From NCBI RefSeq assembly GCF_944387275.1, contig NZ_CALXEG010000004.1:44085-108084 (forward strand): a DNA stretch of 64,000 bases. The letters are read 5' to 3'. The stretch is from an uncultured Pseudoflavonifractor sp. (GTDB lineage: Bacteria > Bacillota > Clostridia > Oscillospirales > Oscillospiraceae). Positions 25,594 to 34,051 of the stretch are shown here, piece after piece; the stretch's first letter is position 1; the number at the start of each line of letters is the position of its first letter. The notes under the pieces are model-generated. The model did not search any database. It saw only the letters and a list, made by a program, of their open reading frames with translations, and had not been told where the DNA came from. Made by a program: the position numbers and the translations under genes.

Positions 25594-26097
25594 ATGCACG
25601 ATATCCGGGCCCAAAAGGGCCGTTTTCTGCTCCGGGCCCTGCTGTGGCTGATTTTTGTGGCCCAATTTGCCCAGGCGCTCATCCCGCTCATCCGCGCTGG
25701 CGGCGGAGAGGAGCCGCTGCCGCTTCTCTCCGCTCTGGCCTCCCTGCTGCCCTCGGCCGTGGTGCTGTGGGCCCTCTACCGGGGCAACCGGGCCGCCCTG
25801 GTGGTGTTCTGCCTCATCGGCTTTGAGCAGCTGGCCGCCTTCAGCAACTGGATCCTGCCCCGGTACCAGGAGGCTATGGCCCCCACCGACTCCCTGGGCG
25901 CCGCCTCCCTGGCCCTCTCGGTCATCGACCTGGTCCTGCGGCTGATTGTGCTCTACCAGATGTTCTCCGGTTCCTACGTGCCCGTCTGGCTGGAGTGCCG
26001 CCGGGACATGCGGCGCAGAAAGGACCTGGTGCTGGAGCTGGTGCTCTTCGCTCTGAGCGTTCTGGCTGTTCTGGCCCTATTTTTCCTCCTTCTATAA
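25594..26097 (+). CDS. Uncharacterised four-helix membrane protein
   Basis: 167-aa protein that I do not recognise. Hydrophobic segments lie near residues 12-32, 44-61, 68-85 and 100-122, plus a last helix at 145-166; a charged stretch (ECRRDMRRRKD) precedes the last helix. The ATG follows AGGTG at good spacing. It is monocistronic, with a terminator, and shares its promoter region with thyA. No function can be assigned. Confidence 0.7.
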   Translation: MHDIRAQKGRFLLRALLWLIFVAQFAQALIPLIRAGGGEEPLPLLSALASLLPSAVVLWALYRGNRAALVVFCLIGFEQLAAFSNWILPRYQEAMAPTDSLGAASLALSVIDLVLRLIVLYQMFSGSYVPVWLECRRDMRRRKDLVLELVLFALSVLAVLALFFLLL

Positions 26098-26104
26098 CAG
26101 AAAA

Positions 26105-26148
26105 CGCCTGGCCGCCCTCCCGGATGGGAGAGCAGCCAGGCGCTTTTT
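26105..26148 (+). terminator. Terminator after the membrane protein gene
   Basis: Outer 8-bp stem CGCCTGGC with an inner CTCCC/GGGAG stem, followed by TTTTT. Confidence 0.85.
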
Positions 26149-26159
26149 ATCCTCTGGTC

Positions 26160-27416
26160 TTACCAGATCAGGGTGGCGAAGTAGTCGTCGGGGGTCTCGG
26201 CGCGGCGGATCAGCTCGGTGGAGCCGTCCTCCTTCAGCAGCACCTCGGCGGAGCGCAGGCGGCCGTTGTAGTTGTAGCCCATGGAGAAGCCGTGGGCGCC
26301 GGTGTCGTGGATGACCAGCAGGTCGCCCAGGTCGATCTCAGGCAGCATCCGGTCCACGGCGAACTTGTCGTTGTTCTCGCACAGGGAGCCGGTGACGTCG
26401 TACTTGTGGTCGCAGGGGGCGTTCTCCTTGCCCATGACGGTGATGTGGTGATAGGCGCCGTACATGGCGGGGCGCATCAGGTTGGCGGCGCAGGCGTCCA
26501 CGCCCACGTACTCCTTGTAGGTGTGCTTGAAGTGGGTGGCCTTGGTCACCAGGTGGCCGTAGGGGGCCAGCATGAACCGGCCCAGCTCGGTGAAGATGGC
26601 CACATCCCCCATGCCGGCGGGGGTGAGGATGGCCTCGTACTGCTTGCGTACCCCCTCGCCGATGGCGGCGATGTCGTTGGCGGGCTGCTCGGGGCGGTAG
26701 GGCACGCCCACGCCGCCGGACAGGTTGATGAAGCGGATGTCGCAGCCGGTCTCCTTCTTCAGGTCCACGGCCAGCTGGAACAGGATGCCCGCCAGGATGG
26801 GGTAGTACTCGTTGCTCAGGGTGTTGGAGGCCAGGAAGGCGTGGATGCCGAAGTGCTTGGCGCCCATGGCCTTCAGCTTCTTGAAGCCCTCAAAGAGCTG
26901 CTCCCGGGTGAAGCCGTACTTGGCCTCTCCGGGGTTGTCCATCACCTGGAAGCCCTCCTCGGACGCGCCGATGGAGAAGGTGCCGCCGGGATTGAAGCGG
27001 CAGGAGATGGTCTCGGGGATGTAGCCGATGGTGTCCTTGAGGAAGTCGATGTGGGTGAAGTCGTCCAGGTTGATGGTGGCACCCAGCTTGGCGGCCAGGA
27101 CGAACTCCTCGGCGGGGGTGTCGTTGGAGGAGAACATGATCTCGCTGCCGGAGAAGCCGCAGCGGTCGGCCATCATCAGCTCGGTGAGGGAGGAGCAGTC
27201 GGTGCCGCAGCCCTCCTCATGGAGGATCTTCAGGATGGTGGGGTTGGGCGTGGCCTTGACGGCGAAATACTCCTTGAAGCCCGGATTCCAGGCGAAAGCG
27301 GCCTTCAGCTTCCGGGCGTTCTCCCGGATGCCCTTCTCATCGTAGAGATGGAACGGGGTGGGGTAGGTTTTGGTCATTTCCTGGAGCTGCTCCAGGGTAA
27401 CGAAGGGCTTTTTCAT
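26160..27416 (-). CDS. lysA: Diaminopimelate decarboxylase LysA
   Basis: PLP enzyme that decarboxylates meso-DAP to L-lysine. The 418-aa protein has the PLP lysine in YFAVKATPNP, the glycine loop around LSGGVGVPY, the GSLCENNDKF segment supplying the active-site Cys, and the HDTGAHGFSMGYNYNGR end motif. A related carboxynorspermidine decarboxylase is possible, but these motifs favour LysA. The ATG at 27416 has a GGGGAG site. No lysine riboswitch is visible in the roughly 80-nt leader. Confidence 0.9.
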   Translation of the reverse strand: MKKPFVTLEQLQEMTKTYPTPFHLYDEKGIRENARKLKAAFAWNPGFKEYFAVKATPNPTILKILHEEGCGTDCSSLTELMMADRCGFSGSEIMFSSNDTPAEEFVLAAKLGATINLDDFTHIDFLKDTIGYIPETISCRFNPGGTFSIGASEEGFQVMDNPGEAKYGFTREQLFEGFKKLKAMGAKHFGIHAFLASNTLSNEYYPILAGILFQLAVDLKKETGCDIRFINLSGGVGVPYRPEQPANDIAAIGEGVRKQYEAILTPAGMGDVAIFTELGRFMLAPYGHLVTKATHFKHTYKEYVGVDACAANLMRPAMYGAYHHITVMGKENAPCDHKYDVTGSLCENNDKFAVDRMLPEIDLGDLLVIHDTGAHGFSMGYNYNGRLRSAEVLLKEDGSTELIRRAETPDDYFATLIW

Positions 27417-27496
27417 GGAAGATTCACTCCCCGATATAATTTTACCTGGCGGACCCACAGGTCGAATACAGGCATATTGATAAAAACTCAGATTTT

Positions 27497-27525
27497 ATAC
27501 TACATAAATCGGGCCAAAATGTCAA
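27497..27525 (-). promoter_or_regulatory. Promoter of lysA
   Basis: Minus-strand TTGACA (27520-27525), 17-bp spacer, TAGTAT (27497-27502). Confidence 0.7.
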
Positions 27526-27608
27526 TCTGCTAAACTCACAAGCCTGTCCGGTCTTTTTTCCGTCCTTTTGCCGAAACGTCAGAAAACGACAGAAGTCCTC
27601 TTTCCCTC

Positions 27609-27637
27609 TTGCATCCGGCAGCCGGTTCTGCTATGAT
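27609..27637 (+). promoter_or_regulatory. Promoter of the uraA leader
   Basis: TTGCAT (27609-27614), 17-bp spacer, TATGAT (27632-27637). Predicted start near 27644, some 23 nt before the leader-peptide ATG. Confidence 0.75.
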
Positions 27638-27666
27638 ATCCCGGATGCTGAAAGGAGGGAACCGTC

Positions 27667-27726
27667 ATGACGCTGTCTTGCTTTGCCAATCGCCTTTACG
27701 GCCCCTTCCTTTCCGTTTTCATCTGA
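27667..27726 (+). CDS. Leader peptide of the uraA attenuator
   Basis: A 19-residue peptide, MTLSCFANRLYGPFLSVFI. It has a nearly perfect ribosome site (AAAGGAGGG, 8 bp before the ATG), much better than that of uraA itself. The last third of its message is pyrimidine-rich with several U-runs. The stop codon touches the base of an intrinsic terminator. This is the layout of the UTP-sensing pyrBI leader of enteric bacteria: fast transcription leaves the terminator free, and pausing at U-runs lets the ribosome cover it. The mechanism is inferred. Confidence 0.65.
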   Translation: MTLSCFANRLYGPFLSVFI

Positions 27727-27752
27727 CAATCACCCAGGTGATTGTTTTTTTT
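27727..27752 (+). terminator. Attenuator terminator upstream of uraA
   Basis: Stem CAATCAC (27727-27733) with GTGATTG (27738-27744), 4-nt loop, followed by eight T. It begins directly after the leader-peptide stop and lies 48 bp before uraA, so it must be read through for uraA expression. Confidence 0.8.
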
Positions 27753-27800
27753 GCCCTCACAGGCAGTGTGTGTCCGCAACGTAAAGAAGAGAGAATCCTC

Positions 27801-29156
27801 ATGAATCAGCAAGAACCCATCCGCGACGCCCGGACCCTGGGCATCCCCAAGATGCTCATCCTGGGCCTCCAGCACATGTTCGCCATGTTCGGCGCCACCA
27901 TCCTGGTGCCCATCATTGTCAGCAAGCAGTACGGCCTGCCCCTGAGCATCCAGACCACCCTGTTCTTCGCCGGAATCGGCACCCTCTTCTTCCACCTGTG
28001 CGCCAAGCTGAAGGTCCCCGCCTTTCTGGGCTCCTCCTTCGCCTTCCTGGGCGGCTTTGAGATGGTGAGCAAGCTGGACACCGGCGCCTACGCTACCATG
28101 TCCGCCACCGACAAGCTGGCGCGGGCCTGCGGCGGCATCGTTATCGCCGGACTGCTCTACCTGATCCTGGCCCTCATCATCAAGCTGGCCGGCGTGAAGA
28201 AGGTCATGCGCTTCCTGCCCCCCGTGGTCACCGGCCCCATCATCGTGTGCATCGGCCTGTCCCTGGCCCCCAGCGCCATCTCCAACGCCTCCACCAACTG
28301 GCCCCTGGCCCTCATCGCTCTGGCCATCATCGTGGTGTGCAACATCTGGGGCAAGGGCATGGTGAAGATCATCCCCATCCTGCTGGGCGTGGTGGGCGCC
28401 TACATCGTGGCCCTCATCATGCACATGAGCGGCATGACCAACCCGGACGGCAGCGCCATCCTGGACTTCACCGAGGTGGCCAGCGCCTCCATCCTGGGCC
28501 TTCCCCCCTTCCATCTGGCCAGCTTTGACCTGACCGCCATCCTGGTCATGGCCCCCATCGCCATCGCCACCATGATGGAGCACATCGGCGACATGTCCGC
28601 CATCTCCGCCACCGTGGGCGAGCAGTTCATTGAGGACCCCGGTCTCCACCGCACCCTGGTGGGCGACGGCATCGCCACCGCCCTGGCCGGCATGTTCGGC
28701 GGCCCCGCCAACACCACCTACGGTGAGAACACCGGCGTTCTGGAGCTGTCCAAGGTCTACGACCCCCGGGTCATCCGCATCGCCGCCTGCTTTGCCATCG
28801 TCCTCAGCTTCATCCCCAAGGTGGCCGATGTCATCGGCTCCCTGCCCGCCTCCATCATCGGCGGCATCTCCTTCATCCTCTACGGCATGATCTCCGCCAT
28901 CGGCGTGCGCAACATCGTGGAGAACCAGGTGGACTTCACCAAGTCCCGCAACCTGATCATCGCCGCCGTCATCCTGGTGTGCGGCCTGGGCTTCTCCGAC
29001 GGCATCACCTTCGTGGTGGCGGGCACCTCCATCACCCTCACCGGCCTGGCCATCGCCGCCCTGGCCGGCATCATCCTCAACGCCATCCTCCCCGGCAAGG
29101 ACTATGTCTTCGGCGCCAACCCCACCGGCGACCAGAACCGCGGCATCCACCGGTAA
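27801..29156 (+). CDS. uraA: Uracil permease (NCS2 family)
   Basis: 451-aa polytopic nucleobase:H+ symporter with about 14 membrane helices. It begins with the family-typical LGIPKMLILGLQHMFAMFGATILVP. Later motifs are AFLGSSFAFLGGFE, LPPVVTGPIIVCIGLSLAP, MMEHIGDMSAIS and GGPANTTYGENTGVL; the Glu of MMEHIGD binds the uracil ring in E. coli UraA. A xanthine specificity is less likely from these motifs. It is preceded by the leader peptide and attenuator at 27667-27752 and followed by a bidirectional terminator. Confidence 0.93.
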   Translation: MNQQEPIRDARTLGIPKMLILGLQHMFAMFGATILVPIIVSKQYGLPLSIQTTLFFAGIGTLFFHLCAKLKVPAFLGSSFAFLGGFEMVSKLDTGAYATMSATDKLARACGGIVIAGLLYLILALIIKLAGVKKVMRFLPPVVTGPIIVCIGLSLAPSAISNASTNWPLALIALAIIVVCNIWGKGMVKIIPILLGVVGAYIVALIMHMSGMTNPDGSAILDFTEVASASILGLPPFHLASFDLTAILVMAPIAIATMMEHIGDMSAISATVGEQFIEDPGLHRTLVGDGIATALAGMFGGPANTTYGENTGVLELSKVYDPRVIRIAACFAIVLSFIPKVADVIGSLPASIIGGISFILYGMISAIGVRNIVENQVDFTKSRNLIIAAVILVCGLGFSDGITFVVAGTSITLTGLAIAALAGIILNAILPGKDYVFGANPTGDQNRGIHR

Positions 29157-29174
29157 ACAATCCAACTGAGCAAA

Positions 29175-29212
29175 AACGCCCCGGCCGCAGATGCGGCCGG
29201 GGCGTTCTTTCT
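29175..29212. terminator. Bidirectional terminator between uraA and the SpoU gene
   Basis: 15-bp perfect stem AACGCCCCGGCCGCA with a 2-nt loop, followed by CTTTCTT on the plus strand and by TTTGC on the minus strand. Confidence 0.85.
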
Positions 29213-29226
29213 TATCTTATCTTCTA

Positions 29227-30057
29227 TTATTCCCGCACCCTCAGCTGCCAGAAGGCCACGGCGCTGGCGGCCGCCACGTTCAGGGAGTCCACCCCGTGGG
29301 ACATGGGGATGCGCACGGTGTAGTCACAGTGGGCGATGGTGGACCGGGACAGGCCGTCCCCCTCTGTGCCCAGCACGATGGCCAGCTTGTCCTCCGCCAT
29401 CAGGGCCGGGTCGTCGATGGACACCGAGTCGTCGCTCAGGGCCATGGCTGCAGTCTTGAAGCCCAGGGCGTTGAGCCGGGAGAGGCCCTTCTCCGGCCAG
29501 TCGGCGGGGCTGTCCCCGATGCGGGTCCAGGGGATCTGGAACACGGTGCCCATGCTCACCCGCACCGCACGGCGGTACAGCGGGTCGCAGCAGGTGGGGG
29601 TGACCAGCACGGCGTCCATGTGCAGCGCCGCGGCGGAGCGGAAGATGGCCCCTACGTTGGTGGAGTCCACAATGCCCTCCAGCACGGCCACCCGGCGGGC
29701 CCCGGCGCACAGCTCCTCTACCGTGGGCAGCACAGGGCGGCGCATGGCGCACAGGATGCCCCGGTTCACCTGGTAGCCGGTCAGGGCGGCCAGAAGGTCG
29801 TTGTCCCCGGTGTACACCGGGATATCCCCGCAGCGCTCCATGATCTCCCTGCCCTGGCCTGCCAGGTGCTTGCGCTCCATCAGCAGGGACAGGGGCTGGT
29901 ATCCGGCCTCCAGCGCCCGGGCGATGACCTTGGGGCTCTCAGCGATAAAGATCCCCTTCTCCGGCTCCAGCCGGTTGCGCAGCTGGGCCTCCGTCAGCCG
30001 GGTAAAGACCTCCAGCTCGGGCAGGTCCAGGCTGGTGATTTCGATCAGCTCTGCCAT
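29227..30057 (-). CDS. SpoU/TrmH family RNA methyltransferase
   Basis: 276-aa SPOUT-fold enzyme that 2'-O-methylates rRNA or tRNA using SAM in a deep trefoil knot. An N-terminal substrate-binding domain (residues about 10-100) precedes the catalytic part: EGIVDSTNVGAIFRSA (motif 1), AIVLGTEGDGLS (motif 2) and RIPMSHGVDSLNVAAASAV (motif 3). RNA target unknown. The ATG at 30057 follows GGAGGGGA; an in-frame GTG eight codons earlier lacks a site. Confidence 0.93.
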   Translation of the reverse strand: MAELIEITSLDLPELEVFTRLTEAQLRNRLEPEKGIFIAESPKVIARALEAGYQPLSLLMERKHLAGQGREIMERCGDIPVYTGDNDLLAALTGYQVNRGILCAMRRPVLPTVEELCAGARRVAVLEGIVDSTNVGAIFRSAAALHMDAVLVTPTCCDPLYRRAVRVSMGTVFQIPWTRIGDSPADWPEKGLSRLNALGFKTAAMALSDDSVSIDDPALMAEDKLAIVLGTEGDGLSRSTIAHCDYTVRIPMSHGVDSLNVAAASAVAFWQLRVRE

Positions 30058-30120
30058 TGTGCTCCCCTCCACAGCTTGCACATCTGTTTTCTCTTCCGGT
30101 CCAACACCGGTAACGATATA

Positions 30121-30157
30121 TAAGGAAAAATCCCGACTGCAAAAGCAGTCGGGATTT
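30121..30157 (-). terminator. Terminator of the tRNA operon
   Basis: 14-bp perfect stem AAAATCCCGACTGC with an AAAA/TTTT loop, and a TTTTTCC tail on the minus strand immediately after the tRNA-Cys CCA end. Confidence 0.9.
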
Positions 30158-30231
<74 letters not shown>

Positions 30232-30239
30232 GATTACAG

Positions 30240-30270
30240 ATAACAGGAGCAAATAACTTGCTCCTGTTAT
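30240..30270 (-). repeat. Hairpin in the tRNA-Gly/tRNA-Cys spacer
   Basis: Perfect 13-bp inverted repeat ATAACAGGAGCAA with a 5-nt loop fills most of the spacer. No T-run, so processing or folding insulation is more likely than termination. Confidence 0.7.
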
Positions 30271-30280
30271 CCTCTGTTTC

Positions 30281-30356
30281 TGGAGCGGGTGACGAGGCTC
30301 GAACTCGCTACCTCCACCTTGGCAAGGTGGCGCTCTACCAGATGAGCTACACCCGC
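30281..30356 (-). tRNA. tRNA-Gly (anticodon GCC)
   Basis: 76 nt including CCA. Acceptor GCGGGTG pairs with CACCCGC, anticodon loop TTGCCAA. Confidence 0.97.
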
Positions 30357-30362
30357 GGGGGT

Positions 30363-30397
30363 ATCTCTCTGAACCACACTATGCAGTTCAGAGAGAT
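30363..30397 (-). repeat. Hairpin in the tRNA-Phe/tRNA-Gly spacer
   Basis: Perfect 12-bp inverted repeat ATCTCTCTGAAC with an 11-nt loop, occupying nearly the whole spacer. It differs in sequence from the hairpin in the next spacer. Confidence 0.7.
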
Positions 30398-30398
30398 T

Positions 30399-30474
30399 TG
30401 GTGCCTCCGGTCGGAATCGAACCAACGACACGGGGATTTTCAGTCCCCTGCTCTACCAACTGAGCTACAGAGGC
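30399..30474 (-). tRNA. tRNA-Phe (anticodon GAA)
   Basis: 76 nt including CCA. Acceptor GCCTCTG pairs with CGGAGGC (one G-U pair), anticodon loop CTGAAAA. Confidence 0.97.
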
Positions 30475-30477
30475 AAA

Positions 30478-30554
<77 letters not shown>

Positions 30555-30565
30555 ATAGAAACGAA

Positions 30566-30641
30566 TGGTGGGAACAACAGGGCTCGAACCTGTGACATCA
30601 TGCTTGTAAGGCATGCGCTCTCCCAGCTGAGCTATGCTCCC
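30566..30641 (-). tRNA. tRNA-Val (anticodon TAC)
   Basis: 76 nt including CCA. Acceptor GGGAGCA pairs with TGTTCCC, anticodon loop CTTACAA. First gene of the five-tRNA operon. Confidence 0.97.
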
Positions 30642-30682
30642 CTGTTGGCCGCTTTGTTTATCTCTCGTTCGCGACGAAGGTT

Positions 30683-30711
30683 ATTATACTAAAGCCATCC
30701 CCAAATGTCAA
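30683..30711 (-). promoter_or_regulatory. Consensus promoter of the tRNA operon
   Basis: Minus-strand TTGACA (30706-30711), 17-bp spacer, TATAAT (30683-30688): a perfect sigma-A consensus, as expected for a stable RNA operon. Confidence 0.92.
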
Positions 30712-30942
30712 CCCTTATTTTCATCTTTTTTTCACGGATTTTTCTCCCGCAGTCTGTTCCGCCGCTTTATACTGATTTTTATTTCTAAATCCAGACATTT
30801 ATTGTGATATGGATTCAAAATTGGCTCAAATTATTTTGTCTTCTTTTTCTTCCGCTTTTTCTGTTTCTTCAATATATTTACTTTTTATTCTTATATTTCC
30901 CATTTTCCGCTAAAATATGCGAAAAAAACTTTACTTTTGTCG

Positions 30943-30971
30943 TTTACGAACTAATTACTGGGGTTTATAAT
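30943..30971 (+). promoter_or_regulatory. Promoter of the Na/Pi cotransporter gene
   Basis: TTTACG (30943-30948), 17-bp spacer, TATAAT (30966-30971), about 90 bp before the GTG start. The DNA between this and the tRNA promoter (30712-30942) is AT-rich and shows no gene. Confidence 0.7.
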
Positions 30972-30988
30972 GTATCTTGGGATTGTTT

Positions 30989-31014
30989 CCGCGCTGACCG
31001 GCGCGGGGCTTTTT
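30989..31014 (+). terminator. Terminator-like hairpin in the Na/Pi cotransporter leader
   Basis: CCGCGC (30989-30994), 6-nt loop, GCGCGG, then GGCTTTTT. It starts about 11 nt after the predicted transcription start, so it could act as an early attenuator. The stem is only 6 bp. Confidence 0.4.
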
Positions 31015-31061
31015 CCGCCGCGATGCTCTGATCCATCTATCATAATATCTGGAGGCGAACT

Positions 31062-32846
31062 GTGAGTATTTATGATGTGATCTCTCTTTTGGGCGCCATC
31101 GCAACCTTCCTCTTCGGCATGACCACCATGACCAGCGGCCTGGAGAAGCTGTCCAGCGGCCGTCTGGAATCCATCCTGGAACGACTGACCAACAACCTGT
31201 TCATGAGCGTCCTCATCGGCGCCCTGGTCACCGGCCTGGTCCACAGTTCGGCCGCCACCACCATCATGTGCGTGGGCTTCGTCAACTCGGGCATCATGAA
31301 GCTGGAGCAGACCGTGGGCATCATCATGGGCGCCAACATCGGCACCACCATCACCGCCCAGATCCTCCGTCTGGGGGACATCTCCTCGGACAACCTGCTG
31401 CTCTCCATGATGCGTCCGGAGTATTTCGGCCCCATTATGGCGGTGGTGGGCATTGTGCTCTACATGTTCATCAAGAGCGGCAAGAAGCGGATCGTGGGGC
31501 AGCTGCTGCTGGGTCTGGGTCTGCTGTTCATCAGCATGCACACCATGACCGCCGCCGTGGCCCCGCTCCAGGACGTGCCTGAGTTCCGCAACCTGTTTGT
31601 GGCCTTCTCCAACCCCCTGCTGGGCATTCTGGTGGGCGCCCTGGTCACCGCCCTCCTCCAGAGCTCCACCGCCTCTGTGGGCATCCTGCAGGCCCTCACC
31701 TCCACCGGCGTCATCACCTTCAACATTGCCTTCCCCATCATCATGGGGCAGAACATCGGCACCTGCATCACCACCCTGATCTCCTCCATCGGCGCCAGCC
31801 GCAACGCCAGGCGCACCGCCATGCTCCACCTCTACTTCAACGTGATCGGCACCCTGGTGTTCCTGACGGCCATCTACGGGGCCCAGCTGGCGGCCACCCC
31901 TGCCGGCGGCCTGCCCTTCTGGTCCTCGGTCATGAACATGGGCGACATCGCCTCCTTCCACACCTTCTTCAACATCGGCTGCACCGTGCTCCTGCTGCCC
32001 TTCCACAAGCAGCTGGTCCGCCTGGTGGAGCGCACCGTCCCCGGCGACGAGAGCCGCGCCTTCACCATGCTGGACGAGCGTTTCCTGGCCACCCCCGCCG
32101 TGGCCCTGGAGCGGGCCCACGACGCGGTGGTCCACATGGGTACCCTGGCCCGGGACAATTACCGCATCTCCGTGGCGCTGCTGAGCCAGTACGACCCCAA
32201 AAAGGTGGAGCTGATGCGGGAGAACGAGGACACCCTGGACAAGCTGGAGGGCGCCCTGGACAACTACCTGGTCCGCCTGTCCAACCACTCCCTGTCGGCG
32301 GCGGAGAGTACCCAGGTGTCCGAGCTGCTCCACACCCTCTCCGACTTCGAGCGGATGGGCGACTACTCCGTCAATATCTCGGAGAGCGCCGCCGTACTCC
32401 ACGACCGTGGCATCACCTTCACGGAGCCCGCCCAGCGGGAGCTCGCCTCCCTCACCGACGCGGTGGACGAGGCCCTGGACAAGACCCTGGAGTGCTACAC
32501 CAACCGCTCCCGGGAGCTGGCCTTCCAGGTGGAACCCCTGGAAGAGGTGGTGGACCTGCTGCGGGACGAGCTGAAAAACCGCCACATCGAGCGGTTCAAG
32601 ACTGGTGCGTGCACCATTGAGCAGGGCACCCAGTTCCTGGAGCTGCTCATCAACCTGGAGCGCGTGTCCGACCACTGCTCCAACGTGGCCCTTCAGATCC
32701 TCCGCCGCACCGCCCCCAAGAACGACCTGGTCCTCACCGACACCCACGCCTATCTCCATCAGCTCCACCACGGCTCCAGCCAGAGCTTTGACGAGCTGTT
32801 CTCCTCCTATCGGGAAAAGTACATGGCCCCCATCGACGCGGCTTAA
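31062..32846 (+). CDS. Na+/phosphate cotransporter with C-terminal PhoU-like domain
   Basis: 594-aa NptA/YjbB-type protein. Residues about 1-310 contain two Na/Pi-cotransporter repeats, each with a QSS-like motif: GLVHSSAATTIM and ALLQSSTASVGI. Membrane segments such as GANIGTTITAQIL and GQNIGTCITTLIS complete the repeats. The C-terminal part (about 340-580) is helical and PhoU-like. It probably takes up or exports phosphate. The GTG start has GGAGG 6 bp upstream. A second phosphate transporter (PiT) lies at 42938. Confidence 0.93.
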   Translation: MSIYDVISLLGAIATFLFGMTTMTSGLEKLSSGRLESILERLTNNLFMSVLIGALVTGLVHSSAATTIMCVGFVNSGIMKLEQTVGIIMGANIGTTITAQILRLGDISSDNLLLSMMRPEYFGPIMAVVGIVLYMFIKSGKKRIVGQLLLGLGLLFISMHTMTAAVAPLQDVPEFRNLFVAFSNPLLGILVGALVTALLQSSTASVGILQALTSTGVITFNIAFPIIMGQNIGTCITTLISSIGASRNARRTAMLHLYFNVIGTLVFLTAIYGAQLAATPAGGLPFWSSVMNMGDIASFHTFFNIGCTVLLLPFHKQLVRLVERTVPGDESRAFTMLDERFLATPAVALERAHDAVVHMGTLARDNYRISVALLSQYDPKKVELMRENEDTLDKLEGALDNYLVRLSNHSLSAAESTQVSELLHTLSDFERMGDYSVNISESAAVLHDRGITFTEPAQRELASLTDAVDEALDKTLECYTNRSRELAFQVEPLEEVVDLLRDELKNRHIERFKTGACTIEQGTQFLELLINLERVSDHCSNVALQILRRTAPKNDLVLTDTHAYLHQLHHGSSQSFDELFSSYREKYMAPIDAA

Positions 32847-32855
32847 AAACAAAAA

Positions 32856-32910
32856 GCGGGCGTCTGCCCGCAGAAGAAGGCCCGGCAGCATTTGCTGCCG
32901 GGCCTTCTGT
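32856..32910. terminator. Tandem hairpin terminator
   Basis: A short stem GCGGGC/GCCCGC and then a 14-bp perfect stem AAGGCCCGGCAGCA followed by CTGTTT; the second can serve both convergent genes. Confidence 0.75.
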
Positions 32911-32918
32911 TTACGTGA

Positions 32919-33722
32919 TTACATGAGCTTTACGGTGTAGTAGACGGCCATGATCAGCACCCAGGCAGTGGGGACTGCATAGTAGACCATCTCGCCCACG
33001 CCGGTGCCGATGATCAGGGAGGCGATCAGGACCACCGCCATCAGCGCGCAGCTGACGTAGATCAGGATGTAGTTGGCGGTCTTGGGCAGGAGCTCGATCT
33101 TCTTGTCCTTCAGCGTCAGGGCTCCCTCGCCGTGCTGGGCGGCGGCGGCCACGGCGGCCACGACCACCAGCACCACCACCATCAGCCCCAGGGCCACATA
33201 GGTCCGGATTCCGCTGCTGCCGGCAAACCGGATGTAGATGCCCAGCATTCCGGCCGCGCAGGTCACGGCCACGGCAAAGAACTCGGTCTGATAGATGTAG
33301 TATACAAAGGCCAGCACCGCAAACACTACGTTGGCGAAAATCAGAAACTCCACGCCGGTGGCGTTGAACTGCCACACAAGGGCGCTGTAGACGCCCAGCA
33401 GGATCAGGAACAGGCCCACGGCCCAGAAGAAGACGCCCTGCTTTCCCTTTTTCCATCGGGCCCGGGCCAGCACCAGGACCGCAACGCCTGCGATGATGCC
33501 CGCGAAGGTGACGACCTTGATGGCGGAGGCGATGGCCACCGCCAGGTTGATCCCGAACTCATCCACCGTGAAGTTGATGAAATATTTCTGCGTCATCAGC
33601 AGCAGGAACTCCAGAACCACCGCTCCCACGATCCAGTAGAGAACTTTGGTAAGCGCGATGTCCTCCTGACGCTGCTTCTCTGCCTTCAGCCGCTGCCTTT
33701 CCAGCTTTTCTCTGCTATCCAT
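32919..33722 (-). CDS. Uncharacterised polytopic membrane protein
   Basis: 267-aa protein that I do not recognise. A charged N-terminal helix (SREKLERQRLKAEKQRQED) is followed by about seven to eight hydrophobic segments, roughly at residues 26-45, 58-85, 97-115, 125-145, 150-165, 175-195, 220-240 and 245-265. It is alone in its transcription unit. No enzymatic motif is seen. Confidence 0.75.
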   Translation of the reverse strand: MDSREKLERQRLKAEKQRQEDIALTKVLYWIVGAVVLEFLLLMTQKYFINFTVDEFGINLAVAIASAIKVVTFAGIIAGVAVLVLARARWKKGKQGVFFWAVGLFLILLGVYSALVWQFNATGVEFLIFANVVFAVLAFVYYIYQTEFFAVAVTCAAGMLGIYIRFAGSSGIRTYVALGLMVVVLVVVAAVAAAAQHGEGALTLKDKKIELLPKTANYILIYVSCALMAVVLIASLIIGTGVGEMVYYAVPTAWVLIMAVYYTVKLM

Positions 33723-33784
33723 TTATCCATCTCCTATGGAAATACTCCTGCGCTGCCGGCAGGTGCGAGGAACCAATCCTCTGT

Positions 33785-33813
33785 ATTTTACCAGAAAGTG
33801 ACCTACTTTGCAA
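33785..33813 (-). promoter_or_regulatory. Promoter of the membrane protein gene
   Basis: Minus-strand TTGCAA (33808-33813), 17-bp spacer, TAAAAT (33785-33790). The rest of the 329-bp intergenic stretch to 34051 is AT-rich and holds no gene I can see. Confidence 0.65.
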
Positions 33814-34051
33814 CTAGAAAAACCATCCGCCCGCCTGTTTCAAAAAAATTCGACTTTTTTACTCCGGTCAAAACTTTTTCCCCCACTCCTCCGTCTATCC
33901 AACACCTGACAGCATACGCCGGAAAATCTGAAAAAAAATTTAAGGATTTGTAACCCCTTTGTTATCTACTTTTCGGATTTTTTGTCGTATCATAGTGGTT
34001 ACTGGCAAGGCACAACAAATAGAGAATCATCTTGCAGGAGGAACGCTTTCC

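Noticed and set aside
27417..27500. Lysine riboswitch before lysA
   Set aside because: The leader is only about 80 nt and lacks the conserved L-box elements.
27609..27800. N-terminal extension of uraA through the leader
   Set aside because: It would translate the promoter and the attenuator; UraA-family similarity starts at 27801 and the leader peptide is in another frame with a better ribosome site.
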